A DNA stretch of 50,772 nucleotides, taken from positions 1 to 50,772 of the forward strand of contig NZ_SMKV01000039.1 of the NCBI RefSeq assembly GCF_004348445.1, written 5' to 3'. This DNA comes from Saccharopolyspora aridisoli (GTDB lineage: Bacteria > Actinomycetota > Actinomycetes > Mycobacteriales > Pseudonocardiaceae). Shown here in pieces: positions 33,339 to 42,116 of the stretch. Under the pieces are notes generated by a model. That model was not told the origin of the DNA and did no database searches. It saw only the letters and a program-made list of their open reading frames with translations. Each line of letters begins with the position of its first letter. Positions within the stretch are counted from its first letter, which is position 1. The position numbers and the translations under genes are program-made.

Positions 33339-35456
33339 CTAGGTCAGGATCGCGAGGCAGTCGACCGCCACTGCACCGTTCTCGTCGAGCAGGAGCGGGT
33401 TGACGTCGAGTTCGGCGAGGTCGTCGGCGAGGTCGTGGGCCAGCCAGGACAGGCGGGAGAGGGCGTCGGCCGCTGCGTCGAGGTCGCGGGCCGGTTCGCC
33501 GCGGACGCCTGCGAAGACCCTGCTCCCGCGCAGGGAGAGCAGGAGTCGCGTGGCGGAGGCGGTGTCCAGTGGAGCGACGCCGACTCGGCTGTCGGCGAGG
33601 ACTTCGACCAGGACGCCGCCGAACCCGACCACCACGACCGGACCGAACGTGGCGTCGCGCTTGATGCCGACGATCAACTCCGTCCCGGCCGTCATCCGTT
33701 GCACGAGCAGCTTGGCGTCCGGATCCAGTCGCAGCAGGTCCTCGGCCGCCTCCAGGACCTCGGTGTCGGTGGACACGTTCAGGCGCACCCCGCCGATGTC
33801 CGATTTGTGGCCGATGGCGCGGGACAGGAGCTTCACCGCCACGGGCGTTCCCAGGTCGTGCGCGACGGCGACCGCGCTCTGCGGGTCCTTGGCGGGGAAA
33901 GCGCCCGCGCACGGCACCCCGTAGGCGGCGATGAGCCTGCTGGACTCGTGTTCGTCGAGTTGCCTGCGCCCGTGATCGCGCGCTTCGCACAGGATGGCGC
34001 GCACGGCCCTGCTGTCGATGTCGTTCGGCCGCTGCGGACTCGGTGGAGCCGGGCGCAGGCTGTAGCCGGCCAGCGAGCCCAGTGCTGCGGCCGCGCGTCC
34101 GGGGTCGGTGAAGCACGGGATGCCCAGCTCTCGCAGCCACTCCCGGGGACGTCCGCTGCCGCCCGTCCACACCACGACCAGCGGTCGGTCCGTGGAGCGG
34201 TAGGCGTGCTCGACAGCGCCGATGAGCTCGTCCGCGACGTGGTCGGAATTGCCCAGCAGCACCGCGATCATGTCCGAGCCCGGGTGTTCCACCGCGATCT
34301 CCAGGGCGCGTCGCAGCATCGCCGGATCGCTGATCAGGTTCGCGGTGAGGTCCACCGGATTGCGCGGCGAACCGAACGCCGGGAGCACCTCGGCCATCCG
34401 GCGCTGCCACTCGGGTTCCCAGGGGAGGACGTCCAAGCCGCGGCGGGCGGCGGCGTCGGCCATCAGCACCCCGGCGCCGCCGGAGAGCGACAGCGTCGTC
34501 AGGCGCCTGCCCCGGGCCCGGCGACCGTCGGCGAAGATCAGTCCGGCGTCGAGCAGGGGCTCCATCCCGTCCACCCGCACCACGCCGAACTGCCGCGCGA
34601 CACCGTCGAAGACCGCGTCCTCACCGGCCAGCGACGCGGTGTGCGATGCCGCGGCCCGCGCTCCGGCCTCCGAGCTGCCGACCTTGACCGCGAGGAGCGG
34701 TTTGTCCAACTCGTGCGCTCGCCGGGCCACGGTCAGCAGTTCCCGGCCGTCGTGCACGCCTTCCAGGTAGGCCATCAGCACCCGGACCTCGTCGAGCTCG
34801 ACCAGCCCGCCCAGCAGCTCGGCGACCGACAGATCGACTTCGTTGCCGGTGTTGAGGAAGTGCGAGATCCCGATGCCGGCGTGCTGGGCCGCGGAGAAGA
34901 TGAAGGTGCCGAACGCGCCGCTCTGGCTGACGAACGCCAGCGGTCCCTCGCGCAGCTGGAAGTTCCCATCCATCGCTGAGGTGAAGGTCGGCATCGCCTT
35001 GTCGCGCAGGCTGAACATGCCCAGGCAGTTCGGTCCGAGCACCCGGATGCCGGTCTCGGAGACGACCTCGCTGAGCCGCTGCTGGAGTCGCGCCCCCTGC
35101 TCGTCGAGCTCGGCGAAACCCGCCGCGCCCACGATCGCCGCCGGAATCCCCCGATCGGCGCAGTCCCGGACGGCGTCGACGACCTGGTCCGCGGGCAGCA
35201 TGATCATCGCGAGGTCGATCTCGCCGTCGACGTCGGCCAGCTGGGGATGAGCGGGGATTCCCTGCACCCGTGCGCGCACCGGTTTGATCGGTAGCAGCCT
35301 CCCCGCGTAGCCGAAGCGCTTCATCAGCGCGATCGCGCGGCCGGAGAGTTTGACCGGGTTGTTCGAAGCGCCTAGGACCGCGATCGACCTCGGGTGCAAC
35401 ATGCGGTGGATCGCTGGATGCGGGGCCGTGTTGCCGTCCATCGCGCTCCATCCCAC
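33339..35456 (-). CDS. NDP-forming acyl-CoA synthetase (acetate--CoA ligase family), single chain
   Basis: A 705-residue protein. A CoA-binding Rossmann domain is at about 15-145 (LHPRSIAVLGASNNPVK, NCLGMFS). Two succinyl-CoA-synthetase-like domains follow, with the phosphohistidine in AASHTASLAGE. A C-terminal ATP-grasp domain is at about 490-705 (KLLSRAIGHKSDIGGV, GVLVEVLADSRVG, LDVNPLLL). Such enzymes interconvert acyl-CoA plus ADP and phosphate with acid plus ATP, or activate acids. GTG 35456 gives the longest form; ATG 35441 with GGAG upstream is an equally good start. It is monocistronic. The acyl substrate is unknown. Confidence 0.88.
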   Translation of the reverse strand: MGWSAMDGNTAPHPAIHRMLHPRSIAVLGASNNPVKLSGRAIALMKRFGYAGRLLPIKPVRARVQGIPAHPQLADVDGEIDLAMIMLPADQVVDAVRDCADRGIPAAIVGAAGFAELDEQGARLQQRLSEVVSETGIRVLGPNCLGMFSLRDKAMPTFTSAMDGNFQLREGPLAFVSQSGAFGTFIFSAAQHAGIGISHFLNTGNEVDLSVAELLGGLVELDEVRVLMAYLEGVHDGRELLTVARRAHELDKPLLAVKVGSSEAGARAAASHTASLAGEDAVFDGVARQFGVVRVDGMEPLLDAGLIFADGRRARGRRLTTLSLSGGAGVLMADAAARRGLDVLPWEPEWQRRMAEVLPAFGSPRNPVDLTANLISDPAMLRRALEIAVEHPGSDMIAVLLGNSDHVADELIGAVEHAYRSTDRPLVVVWTGGSGRPREWLRELGIPCFTDPGRAAAALGSLAGYSLRPAPPSPQRPNDIDSRAVRAILCEARDHGRRQLDEHESSRLIAAYGVPCAGAFPAKDPQSAVAVAHDLGTPVAVKLLSRAIGHKSDIGGVRLNVSTDTEVLEAAEDLLRLDPDAKLLVQRMTAGTELIVGIKRDATFGPVVVVGFGGVLVEVLADSRVGVAPLDTASATRLLLSLRGSRVFAGVRGEPARDLDAAADALSRLSWLAHDLADDLAELDVNPLLLDENGAVAVDCLAILT

Positions 35457-35569
35457 CTGGCGCGTTGGCGCGCCGGTGTTTTCGATGCGTCGTTGCCCGC
35501 CGCGTCGCGGGCACCGGGTTAGAGGCTAAGCGAGCGTCGCTCCGGGGCCAAGGCTCGGATCGTCGTCCC

Positions 35570-35580
35570 TCCACTGTGGA
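35570..35580. repeat. TCCACTGTGGA intergenic palindrome, copy 2 of 3
   Basis: An exact copy of the 11-bp palindrome also present at 28091-28101 and 47312-47322, all outside genes. Here it lies in the gap between the acyl-CoA synthetase and the MFS gene. Confidence 0.6.
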
Positions 35581-35695
35581 GCATGTGGTGCAGTCCACTC
35601 GCGAGATGGCTAACCCCGGGGCTCCGCGAGACGAAGTAACGGATGAGTAAGCGTTCGCAGGACGTTGTTGACATGGAGAACACGGGAGGGCATTC

Positions 35696-37021
35696 GTGGC
35701 TGCCGACCGACCGGAGAGTCGGGCGTGGTGGATCTGGAGCGTGGCGGTGGTCGCCTACCTCGCCGCGGTATTTCACAGGGGCAGCTTGGGGGTTGCCGGG
35801 ACGCAGGCGCTCGATCGGTTCGACGTCGGACCGGCCGCGCTCAGCGCGTTCACGGTGCTGCAGGTCGGCGTCTACGCCGGCATGCAGATTCCCACCGGTT
35901 TGCTGGTGGATCGCTTCGGCGCACGCCGGGTGATCACCACGGCGGTGTTGTTGCTGGGGACCGGCCAGGCGCTGTTCGCGCTGGCCGACACGTACGCGAT
36001 GGGGCTGGCCGCGCGCGGCGTGCTGGGCTTGGGCGATGCGTTGATGTGGGTGAGCATCCTGCGCCTGGTGGCGGCGCACTTCTCGGCGCGGCGCTACGCG
36101 CTGGTGGCCACCATCTCCAGCGCACTGGGGGCGCTGGGTGGTGTCGCGGCCACGTTCCCGCTGGCCGCGGCGCTGCGCACGATCGGCTGGACCGGGACGT
36201 TCCTGCTGGTCGGCGCGCTGACCATGGCCTACGCGGCGGTGACGGTCTCGGTCGTGCGCGACACCACGCCGAAGGCTTCGGCTCCCAAGAGCGGGGGAGC
36301 GGTGCTGGCTCAGGTGCGGGCCGCGTGGTCGGTGCCTGGAACGCGGCTGGCGTTCTGGACCCACTTCTGCACCATGTTCGTCTCGGGTGCGCTGACCCTG
36401 CTGTGGGGTTTCCCGTACCTGGTCGACGGGCTCGGCGTGGCGGCCTCCACGGCGAGCGTGCTGCTGAGCCTGCTGATCATCGGCCAGGTCGTGGGCGGTC
36501 CGTTGGTCGGAGCGCTCATCGGCCAGCGGCCGGAGTGCAGGATGTGGCTGGTGATGGGGTATCTCAGCCTCAACGCGCTGTCGTGGTGCGCGCTGCTGGC
36601 CTGGCCGCAGGGTCGCCCGCCGCTGGCGGTGATCGCGGTGGCGTTCCTGGTCTTCGCCATCGGCGGTCCGGTGTCCTCGGTGGCCTTCGCCCTGGTGCGC
36701 GACTACAACTCGCTGCGCCAGGTCGGCACCGCCACCGGTGTGGCCAACGCCGGCGGGCACTCGGCCACGGCGCTGGGCGTGCTGACCGTGGGTCTGGTGC
36801 TCGACCTGTTCGAGTCCATGCCCGGCGGTTCGGAGTACCGGGTGGCGATGCTGGCCCTGGTCGCGCTGCTGATCTTCGGCGCCTCGCGCACCTGGGTCTG
36901 GTGGCGCCGAGCCCGTGCCGAGGTCTTCGCCGCCGCGCAGCGCGGTGAGCAGGTGCCGGTGCTGCTGCACCGCCACCGCTGGGACCTGGAGATCCCGAGC
37001 CGCGAAGCCGTAGCGGCCTGA
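35696..37021 (+). CDS. MFS transporter
   Basis: A 441-residue, twelve-helix major facilitator. SLGVAGTQALDRFDVGPAAL precedes the first signature loop, and LLVDRFGARRVI is the classical MFS motif A. The C-terminal half has GQVVGGPLVGALIGQRP in the equivalent position. The protein resembles uncharacterised nitrate/sugar-type actinobacterial MFS proteins, and cargo cannot be assigned. A GTG start at 35696 follows GGGAGGG by five bases. A long hairpin separates it from the convergent UxaA gene. Confidence 0.85.
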   Translation: MAADRPESRAWWIWSVAVVAYLAAVFHRGSLGVAGTQALDRFDVGPAALSAFTVLQVGVYAGMQIPTGLLVDRFGARRVITTAVLLLGTGQALFALADTYAMGLAARGVLGLGDALMWVSILRLVAAHFSARRYALVATISSALGALGGVAATFPLAAALRTIGWTGTFLLVGALTMAYAAVTVSVVRDTTPKASAPKSGGAVLAQVRAAWSVPGTRLAFWTHFCTMFVSGALTLLWGFPYLVDGLGVAASTASVLLSLLIIGQVVGGPLVGALIGQRPECRMWLVMGYLSLNALSWCALLAWPQGRPPLAVIAVAFLVFAIGGPVSSVAFALVRDYNSLRQVGTATGVANAGGHSATALGVLTVGLVLDLFESMPGGSEYRVAMLALVALLIFGASRTWVWWRRARAEVFAAAQRGEQVPVLLHRHRWDLEIPSREAVAA

Positions 37022-37035
37022 ATGAGGGGGATGAT

Positions 37036-37071
37036 GAGCGGTTCCGCCGAACCAGTTCGGCGGAACCGCTC
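37036..37071. terminator. bidirectional terminator between MFS and UxaA genes
   Basis: GAGCGGTTCCGCCGAAC (37036-37052) is the exact reverse complement of GTTCGGCGGAACCGCTC (37055-37071), with only CA between. A realistic loop opens the top two or three pairs. It lies 15 bases past the MFS stop. Confidence 0.85.
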
Positions 37072-37115
37072 TCACGTTGATCCGAGGTTGCGCGTCCGAG
37101 GTGCCCGCGCCCTCC

Positions 37116-38657
37116 TCAGAGCACGGTCGAGAGGTGCCAGGGGACGAATTCCTCTTCGCCGTAGCCGAGTTCCTCGCTCTTGGTCTCCTCGCCCGAGGCG
37201 ACGCGCAGGATGTGCTGGAAGATCTGCTCGCCCATCTCCGCCACGGTCATCTCGCCGTCGGCGATGACACCGCAGTTGATGTCCATGTCGTCGGTCATCC
37301 GCTCGTACAGCGGCGTGTTGGTGGCCAGCTTGATGCTCGGCGCCGGCTTGCAGCCGAACGCCGAACCGCGCCCGGTGGTGAAGCACAGCAGCTGCGCGCC
37401 GCCCGCGATCAAGCCTGTGGCGTTGACCGGGTCGTAGCCGGGCGTGTCCATGAACATCAGCCCGCGGTCGGTGATCGGTTCGGCGTACTGCAGGACGTCG
37501 ACGAGGTTCGTGGTGCCGCCCTTGGCGGCCGCGCCGAGCGACTTCTCCAGGATCGTGGTCAGCCCGCCCGCCTTGTTACCGGGGGAGGGGTTGTTGTTGA
37601 TCGAGCTGCCGTCGACCTGGACGTGCTTCTCCCACCAGTCGATCCGGTCCACCAGCTTCTCGCCGACCTCGCGGCTGACCGCGCGGCGGGTGAGCAGGTG
37701 TTCGGCACCGTAGATCTCGGTGGTCTCGCCGAACACCGCCGTGCCGCCGTGGCGGATCAGCAGGTCCGCCGCCGCACCGAGCGCCGGGTTGGCGGTGATG
37801 CCGGAGTAGGCGTCCGAGCCGCCGCACTCCATGGCCAGCACCAGCTTGTCGGCGCCGACGGTCTGCCGCTGGTGGGAGTTGGCGATCGGCAGCATCTCCT
37901 CGATGCGCCGGACGCCCTCGGCGACGGTCTTCTTGGTGCCCCCGAACTCCTGGATGGTCATCGCGTGCACGGGCATGTCGTCGGGCAGCTTGAGGTCCTC
38001 GGTCAGCGCCCTGACCTGGTTGACCTCGCATCCCAGCCCCAGCACGAGGAGCCCGGCGATGTTGGGGTGACCCGCGTAGCCCTGCAGCGCCCGGCGCAGC
38101 ACCTCGAAGCCCTCGTTGCCGCGTCCGCTGTGCCCGCAGCCGAGGGTGTGGGTGAGCGGGCAGATGCCGTCGACGTTCGGGTAGTCGTCGAGGATGCCGG
38201 ACGCCTCGATGCGGCGGGCGATCATCTTCGCCGCCGTCGCCGAGCAGTTCACCGAGGTCAGCACGGCGAGGTAGTTGCGGGTGCCGACCCGGCCGTCGGG
38301 CCGCACGAAGCCCTGGAACGTGGCGCGCTGGTCCTCGGGCACGTACTCGGTGGTGGTGACGTCGGCTCCGAAGGCGTGTTCGCGCTGGAACTCCTGGTAG
38401 GCGACGTTGTGGGTGTGCACGTGCTCACCGGCGGCGATGTCGCGGGAAGCGAACCCGATGATCTGCCCGTACTTGCGCACCGCCGTCCCCTCCGCGATGG
38501 CGGCGGTGGCGACCTTGTGCCCGCGCGGCACCGTGTTCGCGATCTCGAGTCCGGAGTAGGTGCCGGGCTCGATGTCCTGCCGGGCGATGAGGACGGAGTC
38601 CTCCTCGTGCAGGCGGAAACCCAACTGGTCCAAGGTCGGCGACGACAACCCGATCAC
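37116..38657 (-). CDS. UxaA family hydrolase (altronate/galactarate dehydratase-like), full length
   Basis: A 513-residue protein with an N-terminal SAF domain (about 10-95, with IARQDIEPGTY and VRKYGQIIGFA) and a C-terminal catalytic domain. That domain has GFVRPDGRVGTRNYLAV, VDGICPLTHTLGCG, MECGGSDAYSGITANPALG, and FTTGRGSAFG. Known members remove water from altronate, galactarate or L-lyxonate-type sugar acids using a metal. UxaA, GarD and related enzymes share these motifs, so the sugar acid is not determined. The start is GTG 38657, with AAGCGAGG immediately upstream. It is separated from the GMC gene by 271 bases and may be independently expressed. Confidence 0.88.
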   Translation of the reverse strand: MIGLSSPTLDQLGFRLHEEDSVLIARQDIEPGTYSGLEIANTVPRGHKVATAAIAEGTAVRKYGQIIGFASRDIAAGEHVHTHNVAYQEFQREHAFGADVTTTEYVPEDQRATFQGFVRPDGRVGTRNYLAVLTSVNCSATAAKMIARRIEASGILDDYPNVDGICPLTHTLGCGHSGRGNEGFEVLRRALQGYAGHPNIAGLLVLGLGCEVNQVRALTEDLKLPDDMPVHAMTIQEFGGTKKTVAEGVRRIEEMLPIANSHQRQTVGADKLVLAMECGGSDAYSGITANPALGAAADLLIRHGGTAVFGETTEIYGAEHLLTRRAVSREVGEKLVDRIDWWEKHVQVDGSSINNNPSPGNKAGGLTTILEKSLGAAAKGGTTNLVDVLQYAEPITDRGLMFMDTPGYDPVNATGLIAGGAQLLCFTTGRGSAFGCKPAPSIKLATNTPLYERMTDDMDINCGVIADGEMTVAEMGEQIFQHILRVASGEETKSEELGYGEEEFVPWHLSTVL

Positions 38658-38928
38658 CCTCGCTTCAGAAATGTGAAGTCACTTCGTCATGGTGAACCGG
38701 ATGCTAAACGTGCGAACGCCCGGCGTCACCGCGCAACGCGATGACCCGATTCTCACGCCCCGAACAAGTCGATGACAGCTCCAGCCCGCAGCCCGTCGCC
38801 CGAGCCGACCCCTCGCGGTCCCGAGGTGATGACCCGGTTGCGGCCGATTCGGGTCACCCGCGGACTCGGGGTGTGGGTGGGTGCGGGAGTTGACCGGAAT
38901 CTTGGGGTTGTGGGTGGGGTGGGGTTGG
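38658..38928. other. intergenic region with a GGGTCA-type hairpin
   Basis: TGACCCG (38830-38836) and CGGGTCA (38850-38856) form a 7-bp stem with a 13-base loop, and a related GATGACCCG occurs at about 38739-38747. This is probably the GMC operon terminator combined with UxaA regulatory DNA. No gene is seen. Confidence 0.45.
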
Positions 38929-40536
38929 TCAGATGAGGGAGGCGCACATCTCGCCGATCATGTAGGAGGGGGCGTTGGTGTTGCCCCCGGTGATGCTGGG
39001 CATGATCGAGGCGTCTGCCACCCAGAGGCCGTCGACGCCTCGCACGCGCAGCTTGGGGTCGACGACCGCGCGCTCGTCCACGCCCATGCGGCAGGTGCCG
39101 ACCGGGTGGTAGACGGAGTGGATCCGGGTCGGCAGCTCGCGCCGCAGCGCGGTCTCGTCGAAGTACTCCGGTCCGGGGCTGAGCTCCTCGGTGACGTCCG
39201 CGGCGATGGTCTTGTTCGCCATGATCTCCCGGATCATGCTCATCGCCTCGATGAGGAACTCGGTGTCGGCCGGGTCGCTGAGATAACCGGGGTCGATCAC
39301 CGGCGAAGCCGTCGGATCGGTCGAGGCCAGCCGGACCTCGCCGCGGCTGGCCGGGTAGATCAGCGTCGGGAAGATCGTCATCGCCGGACGCGTGTCGGTG
39401 CGGTAGAGCTTGTCCTCGTCCTGGTTGGGCGTCGGGTAGCTCCACGGGATCGTGTGGATCTGCATGTCCGGGAAGTCGCCCTCGGCACGGGAGGTCTTGA
39501 CGAAACCGACGGTCTCGAAGAGCGTTCTGCCGAGCCAGGACTCGCCGCGCTTGCCCAGTGCTTCCTTGAGCATCCCGGAGGCCATGTACGTCGCGGTGGA
39601 GCGGTGCAGGGCCTTGTTGGTCACGAAGGTCATCGGCACGAACAGGTGGTCGTGGAGGTTCTGGCCCACCGGCAGGTCGGCCTCGACCTCGATGCCCTTC
39701 TCCCTGAGGTGACCGGCCGGGCCGACACCGGAGAGCATCAGGACCTGCGGCGAGCCGACCACGCCTGCCGAGACCACCACTCCGCTGGAGGCGCGCAGCG
39801 CCTCCTTCCGGCCGCTCTTGGTGTCGATGACCTCCACGCCGGTGGCGCGGCCGTTCTCGATGATCACGCGCGCGACGTGCACGTGGGTGCGCACGCGCAG
39901 CGACGGCAGCTCGCGGTTGGTCAGGTAGCCGCGCGAGGAGCTGTAGCGGCGGCCCTTGCTCGCGCTCTGCTGGAAGACGCTCACGCCTTCCTGCGACTCG
40001 CCGTTGTAGTCGTCGATCCGCGGCACGCCGAGGGTTTCCTGCGCTGCCGCCATGAACTGCTCGCCGGCCGGGGTGATGTCCTTCTGCCGCGTGACCTCGA
40101 TCGGCCCACCCGCGCCGCGCACGTCGCTGGCGCCATCCTCCCAGTTCTCCAAGCGCTTGAAGGCGGGCAAGACGTCCTGGTAGCTCCAGCCCTCGCAGCC
40201 CTCGGCCGCCCACGAGTCGTAGTTCTCCTTGTTGCCGCGCACGAACAGCATGCCGTTGACCGAGCTCGACCCGCCGAGGACCTTGCCCCGGGTCATCGGG
40301 ATCTCGCGTTCGTGGGCGTGCTTCTGCGGGGTCGAGTACTGCTTCCAGGTCACCTGCTTCTTCAGCTGCGGCACGACGTGCAGCACGGAGATCATGCCGG
40401 GCACGGTGACGGTGGGGAGGTCGTCCTTGCGGCCGGCCTCCAGCAGGAGCACGTTCGCGCCGCGTTCGGCCAGCCTGCTGGCCACGACGGTTCCGGCGCT
40501 GCCCGCGCCCACGACGATGTAATCGGCATCGCTCAT
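38929..40536 (-). CDS. GMC family FAD oxidoreductase (choline dehydrogenase-like)
   Basis: A 535-residue glucose-methanol-choline oxidoreductase. FAD binding VVGAGSAGTVVASRLAE is at the N-terminus and GKVLGGSSSVNGMLFVRG is the first GMC signature. SGVVVSAGVVGSPQVLMLSG is the second. The catalytic histidine is in SVYHPVGTCRMG and a histidine/asparagine partner in GGNTNAPSYMIGE. Enzymes of this group oxidise alcohols to aldehydes or ketones. ATG 40536 (MSDADYIVVGAG) is the family start; an upstream ATG in frame adds unrelated residues. It lies 50 bases after the decarboxylase-like gene in the same direction, probably one operon. Confidence 0.92.
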   Translation of the reverse strand: MSDADYIVVGAGSAGTVVASRLAERGANVLLLEAGRKDDLPTVTVPGMISVLHVVPQLKKQVTWKQYSTPQKHAHEREIPMTRGKVLGGSSSVNGMLFVRGNKENYDSWAAEGCEGWSYQDVLPAFKRLENWEDGASDVRGAGGPIEVTRQKDITPAGEQFMAAAQETLGVPRIDDYNGESQEGVSVFQQSASKGRRYSSSRGYLTNRELPSLRVRTHVHVARVIIENGRATGVEVIDTKSGRKEALRASSGVVVSAGVVGSPQVLMLSGVGPAGHLREKGIEVEADLPVGQNLHDHLFVPMTFVTNKALHRSTATYMASGMLKEALGKRGESWLGRTLFETVGFVKTSRAEGDFPDMQIHTIPWSYPTPNQDEDKLYRTDTRPAMTIFPTLIYPASRGEVRLASTDPTASPVIDPGYLSDPADTEFLIEAMSMIREIMANKTIAADVTEELSPGPEYFDETALRRELPTRIHSVYHPVGTCRMGVDERAVVDPKLRVRGVDGLWVADASIMPSITGGNTNAPSYMIGEMCASLI

Positions 40537-40586
40537 CTTCGTCCAACTTCTCCAGGGGTCGCCGTTGACTGCTCCGGTTCGCGTGG

Positions 40587-41309
40587 TCACGACCGGCTGG
40601 AAATGGGTGTTGCGTCAGCGAACCGCATCGTCAGCTCGCCGATGTGGTTGGTGAACAGAGCATCTCGCGGGAATCCGAGTCGCCGCAGGTCGTCGCTGAT
40701 CGGGTGGTCGCCGAGTTCGACCCGCGCACCGCCGGGGCGCATCCGGGTGCCGCCGGCGCGCATCGTCCACGGGGTTCGCCGCAGGACGCCGTCGCGGTGC
40801 GTGTAGGCGTCGAGGGTCATCGCGCCCATCGCGGAGGGCGCGGGAACGCCGCGCCCGAACTCCATCGCGACGACGGCGCGGTCCTCCAGCCGCACCTCGC
40901 AGCGGGTGCGCTTGCCGCGGGTGCTGACATCGATGGTGGAGATCTCCTTGGGGAATCCCCAGATGTTCTGCCCGGCTTCACACGTGAAGGTCTGGTCGAC
41001 CGGCAGCCAGTGGATGAAGACGCCGGTCGAGCCGCGCACGCCGGGCTGCCTGCACATCAGCGCGACCAGGAACTCGTGGTACTCGCCCAGGTCGCCGTCC
41101 AGGTAGTGGACGAACCCCAAGGTCGCGGGAACGCGTCCCGGGACCGGGGTGACCGGTGCCAGTCCGGCGGCGGCGAGGGTGTCGCGAGCGGGCCCGGCGG
41201 GGACCAGGAACTGGGCGGTGACGCCGGTGGCCGCGCGCACCTCGACGGGCATGTGCACCCGTTCGCCCTGCACCACGTGCACGGAGTTCGTGAGAGGCTT
41301 CTCGTGCAC
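40587..41309 (-). CDS. acetoacetate decarboxylase family protein
   Basis: A 240-residue protein of the ADC fold. The Schiff-base lysine is in IWGFPKEIST (K121, matching K115 of the clostridial enzyme), and the nearby acid appears in DLGEYHEFLV. VFIHWLPVDQTFTCEAG fits the family core. Besides acetoacetate, relatives act on other keto acids or are aldolase-dehydratases. The start is GTG 41309 (HEKPLTNSVHVVQG). It is the first gene of an operon with the GMC oxidoreductase and has a well-formed promoter at 41379-41408. Confidence 0.85.
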   Translation of the reverse strand: MHEKPLTNSVHVVQGERVHMPVEVRAATGVTAQFLVPAGPARDTLAAAGLAPVTPVPGRVPATLGFVHYLDGDLGEYHEFLVALMCRQPGVRGSTGVFIHWLPVDQTFTCEAGQNIWGFPKEISTIDVSTRGKRTRCEVRLEDRAVVAMEFGRGVPAPSAMGAMTLDAYTHRDGVLRRTPWTMRAGGTRMRPGGARVELGDHPISDDLRRLGFPRDALFTNHIGELTMRFADATPISSRS

Positions 41310-41371
41310 CGATGACCTGCCTTTTCCTCGCGTGCGGGTACGTCTTCGGACCACCATCACCCAGCGACAGT

Positions 41372-41408
41372 CATACAGATAATGGGTTTGTGTATGTCCG
41401 CAAGTCAA
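41372..41408 (-). promoter_or_regulatory. promoter with flanking inverted repeat for the ADC/GMC operon
   Basis: On the minus strand TTGACT (41408-41403) and CATTAT (41384-41379) are 18 bases apart. The -10 is bracketed by CATACA (41372-41377) and TGTATG (41391-41396), a perfect 6-bp inverted repeat where a repressor would cover the promoter. The predicted start is near 41372, about 60 bases before the GTG. Confidence 0.6.
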
Positions 41409-41425
41409 GGGTCCGATCGCGCGGA

Positions 41426-41593
41426 TCAACTCCGCGCGGCGGCCTCGCGGGTGCGGATGCGGCGCAGCATGCGTGCGTCGGCGAGCCCGACGGCCCGCGC
41501 GGCGGCGGCGATATCGGGATGGGACATGGTCCGCCACAGCGGCAGCCGCTGGTAGGAATCCTGAACGGCGATGACGAGAAGTGCTCTGCTCAC
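41426..41593 (-). pseudogene. chimeric remnant: isochorismatase N-terminus joined to an unrelated tail
   Basis: A 55-codon open frame from GTG 41593 reads SRALLVIAVQDSYQRLPLWR then TMSHPDI. This is the N-terminal strand and loop of isochorismatase-family cysteine hydrolases, including the catalytic-type aspartate. It continues as AAAARAVGLADARMLRRIRT, which resembles the second helix-turn-helix of AraC/GlxA regulators, and stops. Isochorismatase genes and GlxA-type regulators are often neighbours, so a deletion between them could create this joint. The isochorismatase match is fairly clear; the AraC part is a guess. Confidence 0.5.
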
Positions 41594-41679
41594 GCCACGG
41601 TCCTCGGGTCGGAACCGGCCTCGGCAGAAGGCGCGATCCCGCCACTCGAGAGCACGATCCGGTCATCCCGTTCCGGCAC

Positions 41680-41907
41680 TCACGTGAGTTCGCCCTTGAG
41701 CGTCTCGTTGCAGGTGCGGCAGGTGGGGAAGCAGATCCAGTCCAATTCGGACGGTGGCGCCATGGGTGTTTCCCGTTCGCAGATCGCCGTTTCGCTCGGG
41801 GTCCCCAGCCAGCGGTGGCCCCGGTAGGCGTGACGAGTGCCCCCGTTGCCGTCGGGGTTGGGGATCGGCAGCCAGTAGTGGCGCGTGGCTCGTGCTTCGG
41901 AAGACAC
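41680..41907 (-). CDS. small zinc-finger-type protein of the XRE/DUF397 neighbourhood
   Basis: A 75-residue protein. TRHYWLPIPNPDGNGGTRHAY and the cysteine set AIC, DWICFPTCRTCNE match a small cysteine-rich family that in Pseudonocardiales is commonly encoded beside XRE/DUF397 pairs. The cysteines and histidines probably bind zinc. GTG 41907 has AAGGGA seven bases upstream and yields the typical length. It diverges from the XRE regulator. Function is unknown. Confidence 0.75.
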   Translation of the reverse strand: MSSEARATRHYWLPIPNPDGNGGTRHAYRGHRWLGTPSETAICERETPMAPPSELDWICFPTCRTCNETLKGELT

Positions 41908-42116
41908 CGCGCTGTCCCTTCTCGTGAGATGAGGGCTCGGTCGGCGGAGCCGAGTCGGGGAGGAGGGCACCGTCGACCGAGCTGCCAGGAACATCGGCAG
42001 GCGGAGCGGTGAATGTAGGACTCCTAATGTGGCTTCGCCCGAAAGGGGGATCTTCTCGGCGCTGTCGACGATCGATACTGATCACGACCCGTTCGCACCA
42101 CGGAGGCACCGTCCCG

